64,000 nt of DNA from Pseudomonas typographi (GTDB lineage: Bacteria > Pseudomonadota > Gammaproteobacteria > Pseudomonadales > Pseudomonadaceae): positions 62,001 to 126,000 of the forward strand of contig NZ_JAAOCA010000005.1 of NCBI RefSeq assembly GCF_014694385.1, in the 5' to 3' direction. Under the pieces are notes generated by a model, which was given only the letters and a program-made list of their open reading frames with translations, was not told the origin of the DNA and searched no databases. Both the position numbers and the translations under genes were made by a program. Below are positions 18,963-26,816 of the stretch, piece after piece (position 1 is the stretch's first letter; each line of letters starts with the position of its first letter).

Positions 18963-21074
18963 ATGAAGCATTTTCTAGCGCGCAACGCTTTGCCGCGCAA
19001 CGTTTTGCCCCGCACCGCGCTAGCGTTGGCATTAGGCTTAAGCCTGCTGCCCATGGCCAGCCCTACCTTCGCCGCCAACAGCTGGGACACATTGAAGCCT
19101 GATCGCGACGAAGTGATCGCCAGCCTCAACGTGGTGGAACTGCTCAAGCGCCACCATTACAGCAAACCGCCCCTGGACGATGCACGCTCTGTCATCATCT
19201 ATGACAGCTACATCAAGCTGCTCGATCCCGCACGCAGTTACTTCCTCGCCAGCGATATCGCCGAATTCGACCAGTGGAAGACCCAGTTCGACGATTTTCT
19301 CAAAAGCGGTAACCTCGACCCGGGCTTCACCATCTACAAGCGCTACCTGGACCGGGTGAAAGACCGCCTGGATTACACCCTCGATGTGTTGAACCAGGGC
19401 GTGGGCAAACTCGATTTCACCACCCACGATACCTTGCAGGTCGACCGCAAGGATGCCCCTTGGGTCGCCAGCAAGGCCGACCTCGATACCCTCTGGCATA
19501 AACGCCTGATGGACGAGGTGCTGCGCATGAAAATCGCGGGCAAGGACGACGCGCAGATCCAAGACACCTTGACCAAACGCTACAAGAACCAACTGGCGCG
19601 GCTGGACCAAACCCGCGCCGAAGACATCTTCTCGGCCTATATCAACACCTTCGCCCAGTCTTACGACCCGCACACCAACTACCTGTCGCCCGACAGCGCG
19701 GAAAACTTCGACATCAACATGAGCTTGTCCCTCGAAGGGATCGGGGCGGTGCTGCAAAGCGACAACGACCAAGTCAAGATCGTACGCTTGGTGCCGGCTG
19801 GCCCCGCGGAAAAAACCAAGCAGGTGGCCCCATCGGACAAAATCGTCGGCGTGGCCCAAGGCGATAAGGAGATGGTCGACGTGGTCGGCTGGCGCCTGGA
19901 CGAAGTGGTCAAGCTGATCCGTGGGCCGAAGGGCTCGGTGGTGCGCCTGGAAGTGATCCCGCACACCAATGCGCCGAACGACCAAACCAGCAAGATCGTG
20001 TCGATTACCCGCGAGGCGGTCAAGCTGGAAGAGCAGGCGGCGAAGAAGTCGATACTGCACATCGACCAACAAGGCCACGACTACAAGCTCGGGGTGATCG
20101 AAATCCCGGCGTTCTATCTCGATTTCAAAGCGTTCCGGGCCGGCGACCCTGATTACAAGAGCACCACCCGTGACGTGAAAAAATTGCTCGGCGAGCTGCA
20201 GAAGGAAAACGTCGACGGCGTGGTGATAGACCTGCGAAACAACGGCGGCGGTTCGCTACAGGAAGCAACCGAGCTGACCAGCTTGTTCATCGAAAAAGGC
20301 CCTACGGTATTGGTGCGCAATAGCGATGGCCGCGTCGATGTGCTTGAGGATGAAAACCCCGGTGCGTTCTATAAAGGCCCAATGGCGCTGTTGGTCAACC
20401 GACTATCGGCCTCGGCATCGGAAATCTTTGCCGGCGCCATGCAGGACTACCACCGCGCGTTGATCATCGGCGGGCAAACCTTCGGCAAGGGCACGGTGCA
20501 GACCATCCAGCCGCTCAACCACGGCGAACTCAAACTGACATTGGCCAAGTTCTACCGTGTATCTGGGCAAAGCACTCAGCACCAGGGCGTGCTGCCAGAC
20601 ATCTCCTACCCGTCCATTATCGATACCAAGGAGATCGGCGAAAGCGCGCTGCCCGAGGCGATGCCGTGGGACACCATCCGCCCGGCTGTGAAGCCAGAGG
20701 TAGACCCCTTCAGGCCGTTCATCGCGCAGCTTAAGCAGTTGCATGCGCAACGCACCGCCAACGACGCCGAGTTCACTTACATCCGCGACCGCTTGGCACT
20801 GGCGCAAAAGCTTAACGAAGAAAAAACGGTGAGCCTGAACGAGGCCGAGCGGCGCGCGCAGCATGCCACCATCGAGCAGCAGCAACTGGCCTTGGAAAAC
20901 ACCCGGCGCAAAGCCAAGGGTGAAGAACCGCTGAAGGAGCTGAAAAAGGAGGAGGAAGACCCAATGGGCGCCGCCCCCGATGACAGCAAGCCGGAGAACG
21001 ACGCCTACCTCAGCGAAACCGGGCACATCCTGCTCGACTACTTGCGGCTTAACACCCAGGTCGCGAAACATTGA
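18963..21074 (+). CDS. prc: Carboxy-terminal (tail-specific) protease Prc
   Basis: This S41-family periplasmic protease, about 703 residues, degrades proteins with nonpolar C termini and trims envelope proteins and peptidoglycan hydrolases. The signal peptide (MKHFLARNALPRNV..., hydrophobic core TALALALGLSLLP) is cleaved near TFAANSW. Then come an N-terminal helical domain with VVELLKRHHYSKPPLDDA, a PDZ domain (GIGAVLQSDNDQVKIVRL), and the protease core with the catalytic serine in RLSASASEIFAG and lysine in GQTFGKGTVQ. The C-terminal DUF3340 domain ends in KKEEEDP and LDYLRLNTQVAK. The start is uncertain: ATGs at 18930 and 18957 are also in frame and no site has a strong Shine-Dalgarno. Confidence 0.93.
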   Translation: MKHFLARNALPRNVLPRTALALALGLSLLPMASPTFAANSWDTLKPDRDEVIASLNVVELLKRHHYSKPPLDDARSVIIYDSYIKLLDPARSYFLASDIAEFDQWKTQFDDFLKSGNLDPGFTIYKRYLDRVKDRLDYTLDVLNQGVGKLDFTTHDTLQVDRKDAPWVASKADLDTLWHKRLMDEVLRMKIAGKDDAQIQDTLTKRYKNQLARLDQTRAEDIFSAYINTFAQSYDPHTNYLSPDSAENFDINMSLSLEGIGAVLQSDNDQVKIVRLVPAGPAEKTKQVAPSDKIVGVAQGDKEMVDVVGWRLDEVVKLIRGPKGSVVRLEVIPHTNAPNDQTSKIVSITREAVKLEEQAAKKSILHIDQQGHDYKLGVIEIPAFYLDFKAFRAGDPDYKSTTRDVKKLLGELQKENVDGVVIDLRNNGGGSLQEATELTSLFIEKGPTVLVRNSDGRVDVLEDENPGAFYKGPMALLVNRLSASASEIFAGAMQDYHRALIIGGQTFGKGTVQTIQPLNHGELKLTLAKFYRVSGQSTQHQGVLPDISYPSIIDTKEIGESALPEAMPWDTIRPAVKPEVDPFRPFIAQLKQLHAQRTANDAEFTYIRDRLALAQKLNEEKTVSLNEAERRAQHATIEQQQLALENTRRKAKGEEPLKELKKEEEDPMGAAPDDSKPENDAYLSETGHILLDYLRLNTQVAKH

Positions 21075-21130
21075 CCGGCTAGCCATTCACGAGCTGCCAC
21101 GGTACGGCCTGCGTAGTGGGGTGAAACAGG

Positions 21131-21162
21131 GGCTGGGCGCCACAAGCGCCCGGCCTTTTTTT
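21131..21162 (+). terminator. Rho-independent terminator after prc
   Basis: GGCTGGGCGC and GCGCCCGGCC pair around CACAA, followed by seven T residues. It lies 57 bases after the prc stop and is a strong plus-strand terminator. Confidence 0.85.
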
Positions 21163-21200
21163 CGGCCCAGCGACCGGTAGCCCTGCAATGAATGCCGCCG

Positions 21201-21581
21201 CTAATGGGCGGCCTGGCGCCCCGGCTCGGGATAGGCGTAGTCGAACACCCTGGCGACTTCAGAGGCATGCCACGATGCCGCCGCGGTGCCATCGACCGGG
21301 CCAGAGAAGCGCCCCAGCCGCTCGACACACTCGAAAAACCCGGTACGGGGCAGGCGGCTTGCCCCCTGGCTGATCACCAGGGAACTGCGCAGCGGCTGTT
21401 CGGCCTTTACGTCGAGGGCGGCGAGGTATTCGAGGGCGGCGGTGAGTGTTTGCATGGCAGGGCTGGGTAGCTGCAGGCGTTCGAGCAGAGCGCGGTAGGT
21501 CACCAGGTGGCGCTGGCGGCGGGCTACGTCAAGTTCGGTGAGCAAATTGTTCCAATGCTGGCGGCTGATCCGCACACTCAT
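21201..21581 (-). CDS. Conserved hypothetical protein, 126 residues
   Basis: The product begins MSVRISRQHWNNLLTELDVA, is soluble and helical and shows no motif I can assign. A perfect AAGGAG lies 11 bases before the ATG at 21581, and codon use is Pseudomonas-like, so it is very probably a real gene. Upstream in-frame codons to 21689 are low-complexity and unlikely to be translated. It is tail to tail with prc and follows the DUF1232 gene on the same strand with a gap of about 117 bases, so they may share a transcript. Confidence 0.7.
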   Translation of the reverse strand: MSVRISRQHWNNLLTELDVARRQRHLVTYRALLERLQLPSPAMQTLTAALEYLAALDVKAEQPLRSSLVISQGASRLPRTGFFECVERLGRFSGPVDGTAAASWHASEVARVFDYAYPEPGRQAAH

Positions 21582-21698
21582 GAGCGGCGCTCCTTGTCGG
21601 GGCTGGCGCCCCCGGGGTGAATATCCATGAACGCGACCTCTAGTGTTGCGAGGGCCAGCGCCTAATCTAGGGGCTTTGAATGAAGGCATAGGGCCATC

Positions 21699-22145
21699 TC
21701 AGCGACCCAGGTATTCGCCCTCCAACGCCGACGCCCCCTCCGGCACCCGCTCAACCACCTGCAGCGCCGCGGGGTCCTGGGCCTGCCGCCAGGCTCTGAA
21801 AGCATCCAGTTCACCGGCCAGCACCTTGGTCACCCAGCCCAGTACGGCCAAGTCGTCGAGCATGCCCACCCCGAGCAGCCAATCGGGGATTACATCGATA
21901 GGGCTTACGAAATACAACAGCCCGGCGACCACCGATAACATCGCCTTACCGCTGATGGCGCGGTATTCGCCCTTCCAGTAGGCACTGCACAACGCCACCA
22001 GCAACCCGGCGTCTTCCCGTAGCTTAGCCGGCCCGCGGCCCTTGAGCTTGTGGCTGGCGGCCAGCACCAGGGCGGGCAAACGCCCGCGTTTGAGCAGGCG
22101 CGCGGCCAATGGCAGGAAACGGGTAAAACCCAACGGTGTTTTCAT
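21699..22145 (-). CDS. YkvA/DUF1232 family membrane protein
   Basis: The 148-residue product has the DUF1232 signature LLYFVSPIDVIPDWLLGVGMLDDLAVLG (quoted in parts: LLYFVSPIDVIPDWL and GMLDDLAVLG), with one or two membrane-associated hydrophobic segments around residues 68-85 and 92-108. Function of the family is not established. GGGAGG five bases before the ATG at 22145 supports the start. Its upstream region holds the two inverted DnaA boxes at 22174-22200, so DnaA-linked control is possible. Confidence 0.82.
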   Translation of the reverse strand: MKTPLGFTRFLPLAARLLKRGRLPALVLAASHKLKGRGPAKLREDAGLLVALCSAYWKGEYRAISGKAMLSVVAGLLYFVSPIDVIPDWLLGVGMLDDLAVLGWVTKVLAGELDAFRAWRQAQDPAALQVVERVPEGASALEGEYLGR

Positions 22146-22173
22146 GAAGCCTCCCGATCAAACCCACAAGGGA

Positions 22174-22200
22174 GGTTATCCACAATATTTGTGGATAACC
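22174..22200. promoter_or_regulatory. 27-bp palindrome built of two inverted perfect DnaA boxes
   Basis: GGTTATCCACAA and TTGTGGATAACC form perfect 12-base arms around TAT. Each arm contains the strict DnaA box TTATCCACA (22176-22184 and, inverted, 22190-22198). The site is 28 bases upstream of the DUF1232 start codon. No dnaA or rpmH gene is in the window, so it is not obviously oriC; it could be a DnaA-responsive operator or a titration site. Neither strand has a T-run, which argues against a terminator. Confidence 0.7.
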
Positions 22201-22426
22201 ATGTGAACAGCGGCGCGCTTTTTACCTAAAAAGCCCGCCCCCCGTGGGGTATTCTCAAATCGCACGTTTTTCACACAGTAGTGTCTGCCCGTGGCGCGGC
22301 GGCTTTCCTACCCCCCGCTTTGCGTTTTCATGGCAGGCCTGCATGCGCCGGGGCAGCATCGCCGCGCATGCACACTTTATGCAGACAGTGCAGAGGGTGA
22401 AACATCCCAAGCGCAATGTCGACCCT

Positions 22427-22455
22427 GAAAAGCACAACGCCCCGCTGGGCGGGGC
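22427..22455 (-). terminator. Terminator downstream of the FKBP lipoprotein gene
   Basis: On the minus strand GCCCCG-CCCAG-CGGGGC is followed by TTGTGCTTTT, an imperfect T-tract. It lies about 20 bases past the FKBP stop. The interrupted T-run makes it moderate in strength. Confidence 0.6.
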
Positions 22456-22475
22456 GCTGGGTGGCAGCTGTTTAC

Positions 22476-23252
22476 TTACTTCTTGGCCGGAGCGTCGTCG
22501 GCCGGCGCGGCTTGTTCGGTATCGCCTTCTTCGCCTTGGGCGGCGCTGCCAGCCTGGGCTGGGTCTTTGATACCCAGCAGTTCCAGGTCGAACACCAGTA
22601 CCGAGTTGGCCGGGATGGCCGGGCTCGGGCTCTGCGCACCGTAGGCCAGGTCGCTAGGGATGAACAGCTTGACCTTCTCACCGACGTGCATCAACTGCAG
22701 GCCTTCGACCCAACCTGGGATTACACCACTGACCGGCAGGTCGATGGGGCTGCCACGGTCTACGGAACTGTCGAACGTGGTGCCGTCGATCAATTTGCCG
22801 GTGTAGTGCACGGTGACCACGTCGGTCGGCTTGGGCTGGGCGCCGTCGGCCTTGTTGATGACCTGGTACTGCAAGCCAGAGGCGGTGGTGACCACGCCGT
22901 CCTTCTTGCCGTTTTCCTCAAGGAATTTTTTGCCGGCCGCCAGGGCGTCCTCGCTCTTCTTGGCCATACGCTCTTCAGCGCGCTTTTGCAGCTCAGCAAA
23001 AGCCTGGACCAGTTCATCGTCTTTAAGCTTCTGCTCTTTTTTGCCGACCGCGTCTTCAATGCCCAGGGCGACAGCCTTGGAGTCGAGGTCGGCCATGCCT
23101 TCTTGCGCCAGGCTTTTGCCCATGTTCAGGCCGATGCCGTAAGAGGCCTTCTGGGCAGGGGTTTTCAGCTCGACACTGCTGGTCTGCTTGTCGCAACCGG
23201 CGAGGACCAAACCTACGAGGGCGATAGCCGCCGCCAATCGATGCTGTTTCAT
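22476..23252 (-). CDS. FKBP-type peptidyl-prolyl isomerase lipoprotein (FkpA/Mip-like)
   Basis: The 258-residue product has a lipoprotein signal with lipobox LAGC (Cys about residue 20), an N-terminal helical dimerisation domain (ASYGIGLNMGKSLAQEG) and a C-terminal FKBP domain (VTVHYTGKLIDGTTFDSS, GWVEGLQLM, PSDLAYGA, VFDLELL). The tail is acidic and Ala-rich (EEGDTEQAAPADDAPAKK). It should act as a periplasmic, membrane-anchored prolyl isomerase and chaperone. It is followed by an intrinsic terminator, so it looks monocistronic. Confidence 0.92.
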   Translation of the reverse strand: MKQHRLAAAIALVGLVLAGCDKQTSSVELKTPAQKASYGIGLNMGKSLAQEGMADLDSKAVALGIEDAVGKKEQKLKDDELVQAFAELQKRAEERMAKKSEDALAAGKKFLEENGKKDGVVTTASGLQYQVINKADGAQPKPTDVVTVHYTGKLIDGTTFDSSVDRGSPIDLPVSGVIPGWVEGLQLMHVGEKVKLFIPSDLAYGAQSPSPAIPANSVLVFDLELLGIKDPAQAGSAAQGEEGDTEQAAPADDAPAKK

Positions 23253-23672
23253 GCTGTTTCCTTCAATGATGCGCCATGAATGGGCAGTCGGGATAAAGCC
23301 GCGAGCTTAGCAGGCACTCCCGACCGCTGGCTACCGGCATGAGAGCAGCAAAGGCTTTATAAGTTCAAGTAACTCAATGGGTTTCATGGGTTTTCGTTCA
23401 AGCTGCGTTCAGTTACGCCATAGCCCCACTTAGCCGCACCACTCTTTCATACACTGTGCCTGCAACCGCATTGCGCAGCCACGGCATCAAGGGCAGGTAG
23501 CGGTTAGCCGTCGCGCCGCGCCCGCGCCAACCTGTGCAACCGGGCCATGCCGAGCAGGCATGAAGGGGCGCGCAGGTGTGCCGAGGATCAGCGGGCACCG
23601 CCACAGGCTGCCTGCGGCTACCGGACCACGCTGTGGGCGGTCGGCTGCAAGCAGGCGGCGCGTGATGGGCTA
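23253..23672. other. Gene-free stretch between nirD and the FKBP gene
   Basis: About 420 bp. A 63-codon reverse frame (23413-23604) without a Shine-Dalgarno ends in a plausible-looking tail but matches no family I know. The part near 23253-23400 is AT-richer and must hold the FKBP promoter. No terminator is evident for nirD. Confidence 0.4.
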
Positions 23673-24011
23673 TCAGCTTTGGATCTCGACCCAGTCGCCA
23701 TTGAACCGCACCGGCCAGGTACGCAGTATTTCACCCGGCCGTTCCAGGCATTGGCCATCGCGCAGGCGATAGTGCTGTTTATACAACGGGGCGGCCACGA
23801 CCAACTCGCCCATCAGGTGGCCCACCAGGCCACGGCCGATCACGTTGGCGCCCGATTGCGGGTCATGGTTGTCGATCGCGTGCAGTTCCTGGGCTTGCCC
23901 AGGCAGGTAGAACAGCGCCACTTGGGCGCCGCCGTGCCAGGCCACGACCCCGGAGTGAGCCACCAGGTCCTGGCGTGTGCAGAGGGTTTGCCAACGGTTG
24001 GCGGTACTCAT
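23673..24011 (-). CDS. nirD: Assimilatory nitrite reductase (NADH) small subunit NirD
   Basis: The 112-residue product has the Rieske-like fold of NirD (WQTLCTRQDLV, VALFYLPGQAQELHAIDNHDP, GEILRTWPV) but lacks the Cys-X-His cluster ligands, as in other bacterial NirD proteins. It works with NirB to reduce nitrite to ammonium in the cytoplasm. Its ATG overlaps the nirB TGA by one base (24011), so it is translationally coupled and in the same operon. Confidence 0.93.
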   Translation of the reverse strand: MSTANRWQTLCTRQDLVAHSGVVAWHGGAQVALFYLPGQAQELHAIDNHDPQSGANVIGRGLVGHLMGELVVAAPLYKQHYRLRDGQCLERPGEILRTWPVRFNGDWVEIQS

Positions 24012-26563
24012 CAGATGGCCTCCTCGACCAGGGGCGGGTTATCGGCCTGCGGGGCCGGGCGGCGCTGGCCACGCTCGTCGACGAAGCGCACACCAGGGTC
24101 CGGGCGCTGGTCGTTGACGAAGGTGCGAAAGCGCTTGAGTTTTTCAGGGTCCTTCAGTGCATTGGCCCATTCGCATTCGTAGCGATCGACCACGTGCTGC
24201 ATTTGCGATTCAAGTTCCGCGCCAAGCCCCAGGCTGTCATCGATGATGACCCGCTTGAGGTAATCCAGGCCGCCTTCGAGCTGTTCGCGCCACACCGAGG
24301 TGCGTTGCAGTTTGTCGGCGGTGCGAATGTAGAACATCAGCAAGCGGTCGATGTAGCGGATCAGCGTTTCGTTATCCAGGTCGGTGGCGAACAATTCGGC
24401 ATGGCGCGGGCGCATGCCACCGTTGCCTGCGATGTAAAGGTTCCAGCCCTTCTCGGTGGCAATAACGCCCACGTCCTTGCTTTGCGCCTCGGCGCACTCA
24501 CGGGTACAGCCGGACACCGCGAACTTGAGTTTGTGCGGGGTGCGCAGGCCCTTGTAACGGTCTTCGATACGCAGGGCCATGGCCACGCTGTCTTGCACGC
24601 CATAGCGGCACCAGGTGCTGCCCACGCAGCTTTTCACCGTCCGGGTCGATTTGCCGTAGGCATGGCCGGTTTCAAAGCCGGCGGCGATCAGTTCGGCCCA
24701 AATGTTCGGCAACTGGTGCAGTTGGGCGCCGAACAGGTCGATGCGCTGGCCGCCGGTGATCTTGGTGTACAGGGCGTACTTCTTGGCCACCTGGCCGATC
24801 ACGATGAGTTTCTCAGGGGTGATTTCGCCGCCGGGGATACGCGGCACCACCGAATAGGTGCCGTTCTTTTGCATGTTGGCCATGAAGGTGTCGTTGGTGT
24901 CTTGCAGCGGCACCAGCGAGGGGGCCATGATCGGCTGGTTCCAGCACGAGGCGAGGATCGAGCCCACCACCGGCTTGCAGATGTCGCAACCCAGCGGGCC
25001 TTCGCCGTGGCGTGCCAGCAGTTGCTCGAAGGTCTCGATGCCCTCGACGCGCACGATGTGGTACAAGTCTTGGCGGGTGTGGGCAAAATGCTCGCACAGG
25101 CGCTTATCCACTGCCACGCCACGGGCGGTGAGTTCATGCTCGAACACCGACTTGAGCAGACCGGCGCAGCCGCCGCAACCGGTGCAGGCGCGGGTGTCGG
25201 CCTTCAGGCTGGCCAGGTCGGTGCAACCACCATCGATCGCCGAGCAAATCGCCGCCTTGGTCACGTTGTGGCAAGAGCAAATGGTCGCGGTGGCGGGCAA
25301 GCTATCACCACCCAGCGCGGGCACGGCCTCACCCTGCGGCAGAATCAGGCTGGCCGGGTCGGCCGGCAAGGCAATGGCATTCTGGGCATACTGCAACAGC
25401 GTGTCGTAGTAGCTGTTATCGCCCACCAGCACCGCGCCCAATACCCGCTTGCCGTCGGCGTCTACCACCAGGCGGCGATAGCTGGCGTTGGCCTCGTCGA
25501 TGAAACGGTAGCTGCGCGCGCCGGGCGTAGCGCCATGGGCGTCGCCGATCGAGCCCACATCCACGCCGAGCAGTTTGAGCTTGGTCGACAGGTCGGCGCC
25601 GCCGAAGGCTGCGCCCTGCTCGCCCATCAAGTGGGCGGCGGCGGTACGCGCCATGGTGTAACCCGGGGCGACCAAGCCGAAGACGCCGCCGTTCCAACTG
25701 GCGCATTCGCCAATCGCCAACACCGCCGGGTCGCTGGTCACGCAGCGGTCGTCGATCGCCACACCCCCGCGCGCTCCGAGCGCCAGCCCCGCTTCACGGG
25801 CCAAGGCGTCTTGTGGGCGGATGCCCGCTGAGAACACCACCAGGTCGGTTTCCAAGTATTCGCCGCCGTCGAAGTTCATCCGGTAGCGATACGTTTCACC
25901 CGGTACGATCGCCTGGGTCGCCCGCGCCACGTGCACATTGACGCCCAGCGCTTCGATGCGCGCACGCAATGCGGCGCCGCCGTCAACGTCGAGTTGCACC
26001 GGCATCAAACGCGGCGCGAACTCCACCACATGGGCTTGCAGGCCCAGCAATTTCAGGGCATTGGCCGCTTCCAGGCCGAGCAAACCGCCGCCGACCACCA
26101 CCCCGCGGCGCGCCCCAGCGGCCGCCTCACGGATGCGGTCCAAGTCCTCGAGGGTACGGTATACCAACCTTGAGCAACCCTCCGCGCCTGGCACCGGTGG
26201 CACAAAAGGGAATGACCCGGTGGCCAGCACCAGGTGATCGTAGCGGTAGCGGCCGGCGGCGGTGACCACCTCCTGGGCAGTGCGGTCCAGTTGCAGCACC
26301 GCTTCGCCGATATGCAGGTGCACGCCGTGCCGGCCATAGTAATCGGCCGGGCACATGGCCAGCGACTCGGCGTCGGCGCCGGTGAAGTAAGCGGACAAAT
26401 GCACCCGGTCATAGGCGCGCAGCGGTTCCTCACCGAACACGTGGATGTCGTAGCGGGCCAGCGCGCCACGCTCGACCAACTGCTCGACACAGTGGTGCCC
26501 TACCATGCCGTTGCCCACGATAACCAAGGTTGGCTTGGGCTGCGGCGTCACGATCGCATTCAT
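24011..26563 (-). CDS. nirB: Assimilatory nitrite reductase (NADH) large subunit NirB
   Basis: The 850-residue enzyme reduces nitrite to ammonium with NAD(P)H. In order: FAD domain (VIVGNGMVGHHCVEQL near the N terminus), NAD domain (RRGVVVGGGLLGLEAANAL), a BFD-like [2Fe-2S] domain (CSCHNVTKAAIC, CTGCGGCAG), then the sulfite/nitrite reductase half with the siroheme/[4Fe-4S] cysteines in KSCVGSTWCRYG and SGCTRECAEAQSKD. Length is normal. GAGGT precedes the ATG at 26563. Upstream lie a sigma-54 promoter (26712-26726) and an ANTAR-type attenuator leader, so expression needs NtrC-type activation under nitrogen limitation plus a nitrate/nitrite signal. The nirD gene follows. Confidence 0.95.
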   Translation of the reverse strand: MNAIVTPQPKPTLVIVGNGMVGHHCVEQLVERGALARYDIHVFGEEPLRAYDRVHLSAYFTGADAESLAMCPADYYGRHGVHLHIGEAVLQLDRTAQEVVTAAGRYRYDHLVLATGSFPFVPPVPGAEGCSRLVYRTLEDLDRIREAAAGARRGVVVGGGLLGLEAANALKLLGLQAHVVEFAPRLMPVQLDVDGGAALRARIEALGVNVHVARATQAIVPGETYRYRMNFDGGEYLETDLVVFSAGIRPQDALAREAGLALGARGGVAIDDRCVTSDPAVLAIGECASWNGGVFGLVAPGYTMARTAAAHLMGEQGAAFGGADLSTKLKLLGVDVGSIGDAHGATPGARSYRFIDEANASYRRLVVDADGKRVLGAVLVGDNSYYDTLLQYAQNAIALPADPASLILPQGEAVPALGGDSLPATATICSCHNVTKAAICSAIDGGCTDLASLKADTRACTGCGGCAGLLKSVFEHELTARGVAVDKRLCEHFAHTRQDLYHIVRVEGIETFEQLLARHGEGPLGCDICKPVVGSILASCWNQPIMAPSLVPLQDTNDTFMANMQKNGTYSVVPRIPGGEITPEKLIVIGQVAKKYALYTKITGGQRIDLFGAQLHQLPNIWAELIAAGFETGHAYGKSTRTVKSCVGSTWCRYGVQDSVAMALRIEDRYKGLRTPHKLKFAVSGCTRECAEAQSKDVGVIATEKGWNLYIAGNGGMRPRHAELFATDLDNETLIRYIDRLLMFYIRTADKLQRTSVWREQLEGGLDYLKRVIIDDSLGLGAELESQMQHVVDRYECEWANALKDPEKLKRFRTFVNDQRPDPGVRFVDERGQRRPAPQADNPPLVEEAI

Positions 26564-26602
26564 ACAGGTACCTCGTTCGAGCCTTGCACGGTTTGGTCGG
26601 CC

Positions 26603-26690
26603 AAAAAAAAACGCCCGGAGCTTTTACAAGCTCCAGGCGCCTTTGCCCGATATTCAATTGTGGTGTATCCACCCGGCCGCCATTGGCCGG
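26603..26690 (-). promoter_or_regulatory. ANTAR-type two-hairpin antitermination leader of nirBD
   Basis: Reading the minus-strand transcript: hairpin P1 (26673-26690) is CCGGCC-AATGGC-GGCCGG; P2 (26634-26649) is CGGGC-AAAGGC-GCCTG, with one G-U pair. Both have hexaloops with A at position 1 and G at position 4, the ANTAR recognition signature. The 3' arm of P2 overlaps the 5' arm of a terminator (26612-26639, GGAGCTT-GTAA-AAGCTCC core with flanking CGCC/GGCG) that is followed by nine U residues (26603-26611). P2 and terminator are therefore mutually exclusive, so a NasT-like protein binding P1/P2 should prevent termination. Confidence 0.85.
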
Positions 26691-26711
26691 AATACTGATG
26701 CGATGTAAGAA

Positions 26712-26726
26712 GCAGGGACTGTGCCA
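26712..26726 (-). promoter_or_regulatory. Sigma-54 (-24/-12) promoter of nirBD
   Basis: TGGCACAGTCCCTGC on the minus strand has GG and GC in exact -24/-12 spacing and closely matches TGGCACGNNNNTTGC. The start should fall near 26700, ten bases before hairpin P1. Confidence 0.82.
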
Positions 26727-26816
26727 ACCCGTATAACGCCCGGTGCAGCGGTGTTCAAGCCGCGCCAGCAGGCTTGAAGCGACCCAAGGCGGTGCGACCG
26801 GCACCGCCTTGGGGCA

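Noticed and set aside
22174..22200. Palindrome as a transcription terminator
   Set aside because: No T-run on either strand, and the arms are exact DnaA boxes.
23413..23604. A 63-codon reverse frame downstream of nirD
   Set aside because: No Shine-Dalgarno, no ATG conservation clue and no recognised domain; composition fits noncoding DNA.
23975..25831. 618-codon plus-strand frame opposite nirB
   Set aside because: Shadow frame caused by high GC at third positions; nirB is unmistakable on the other strand.
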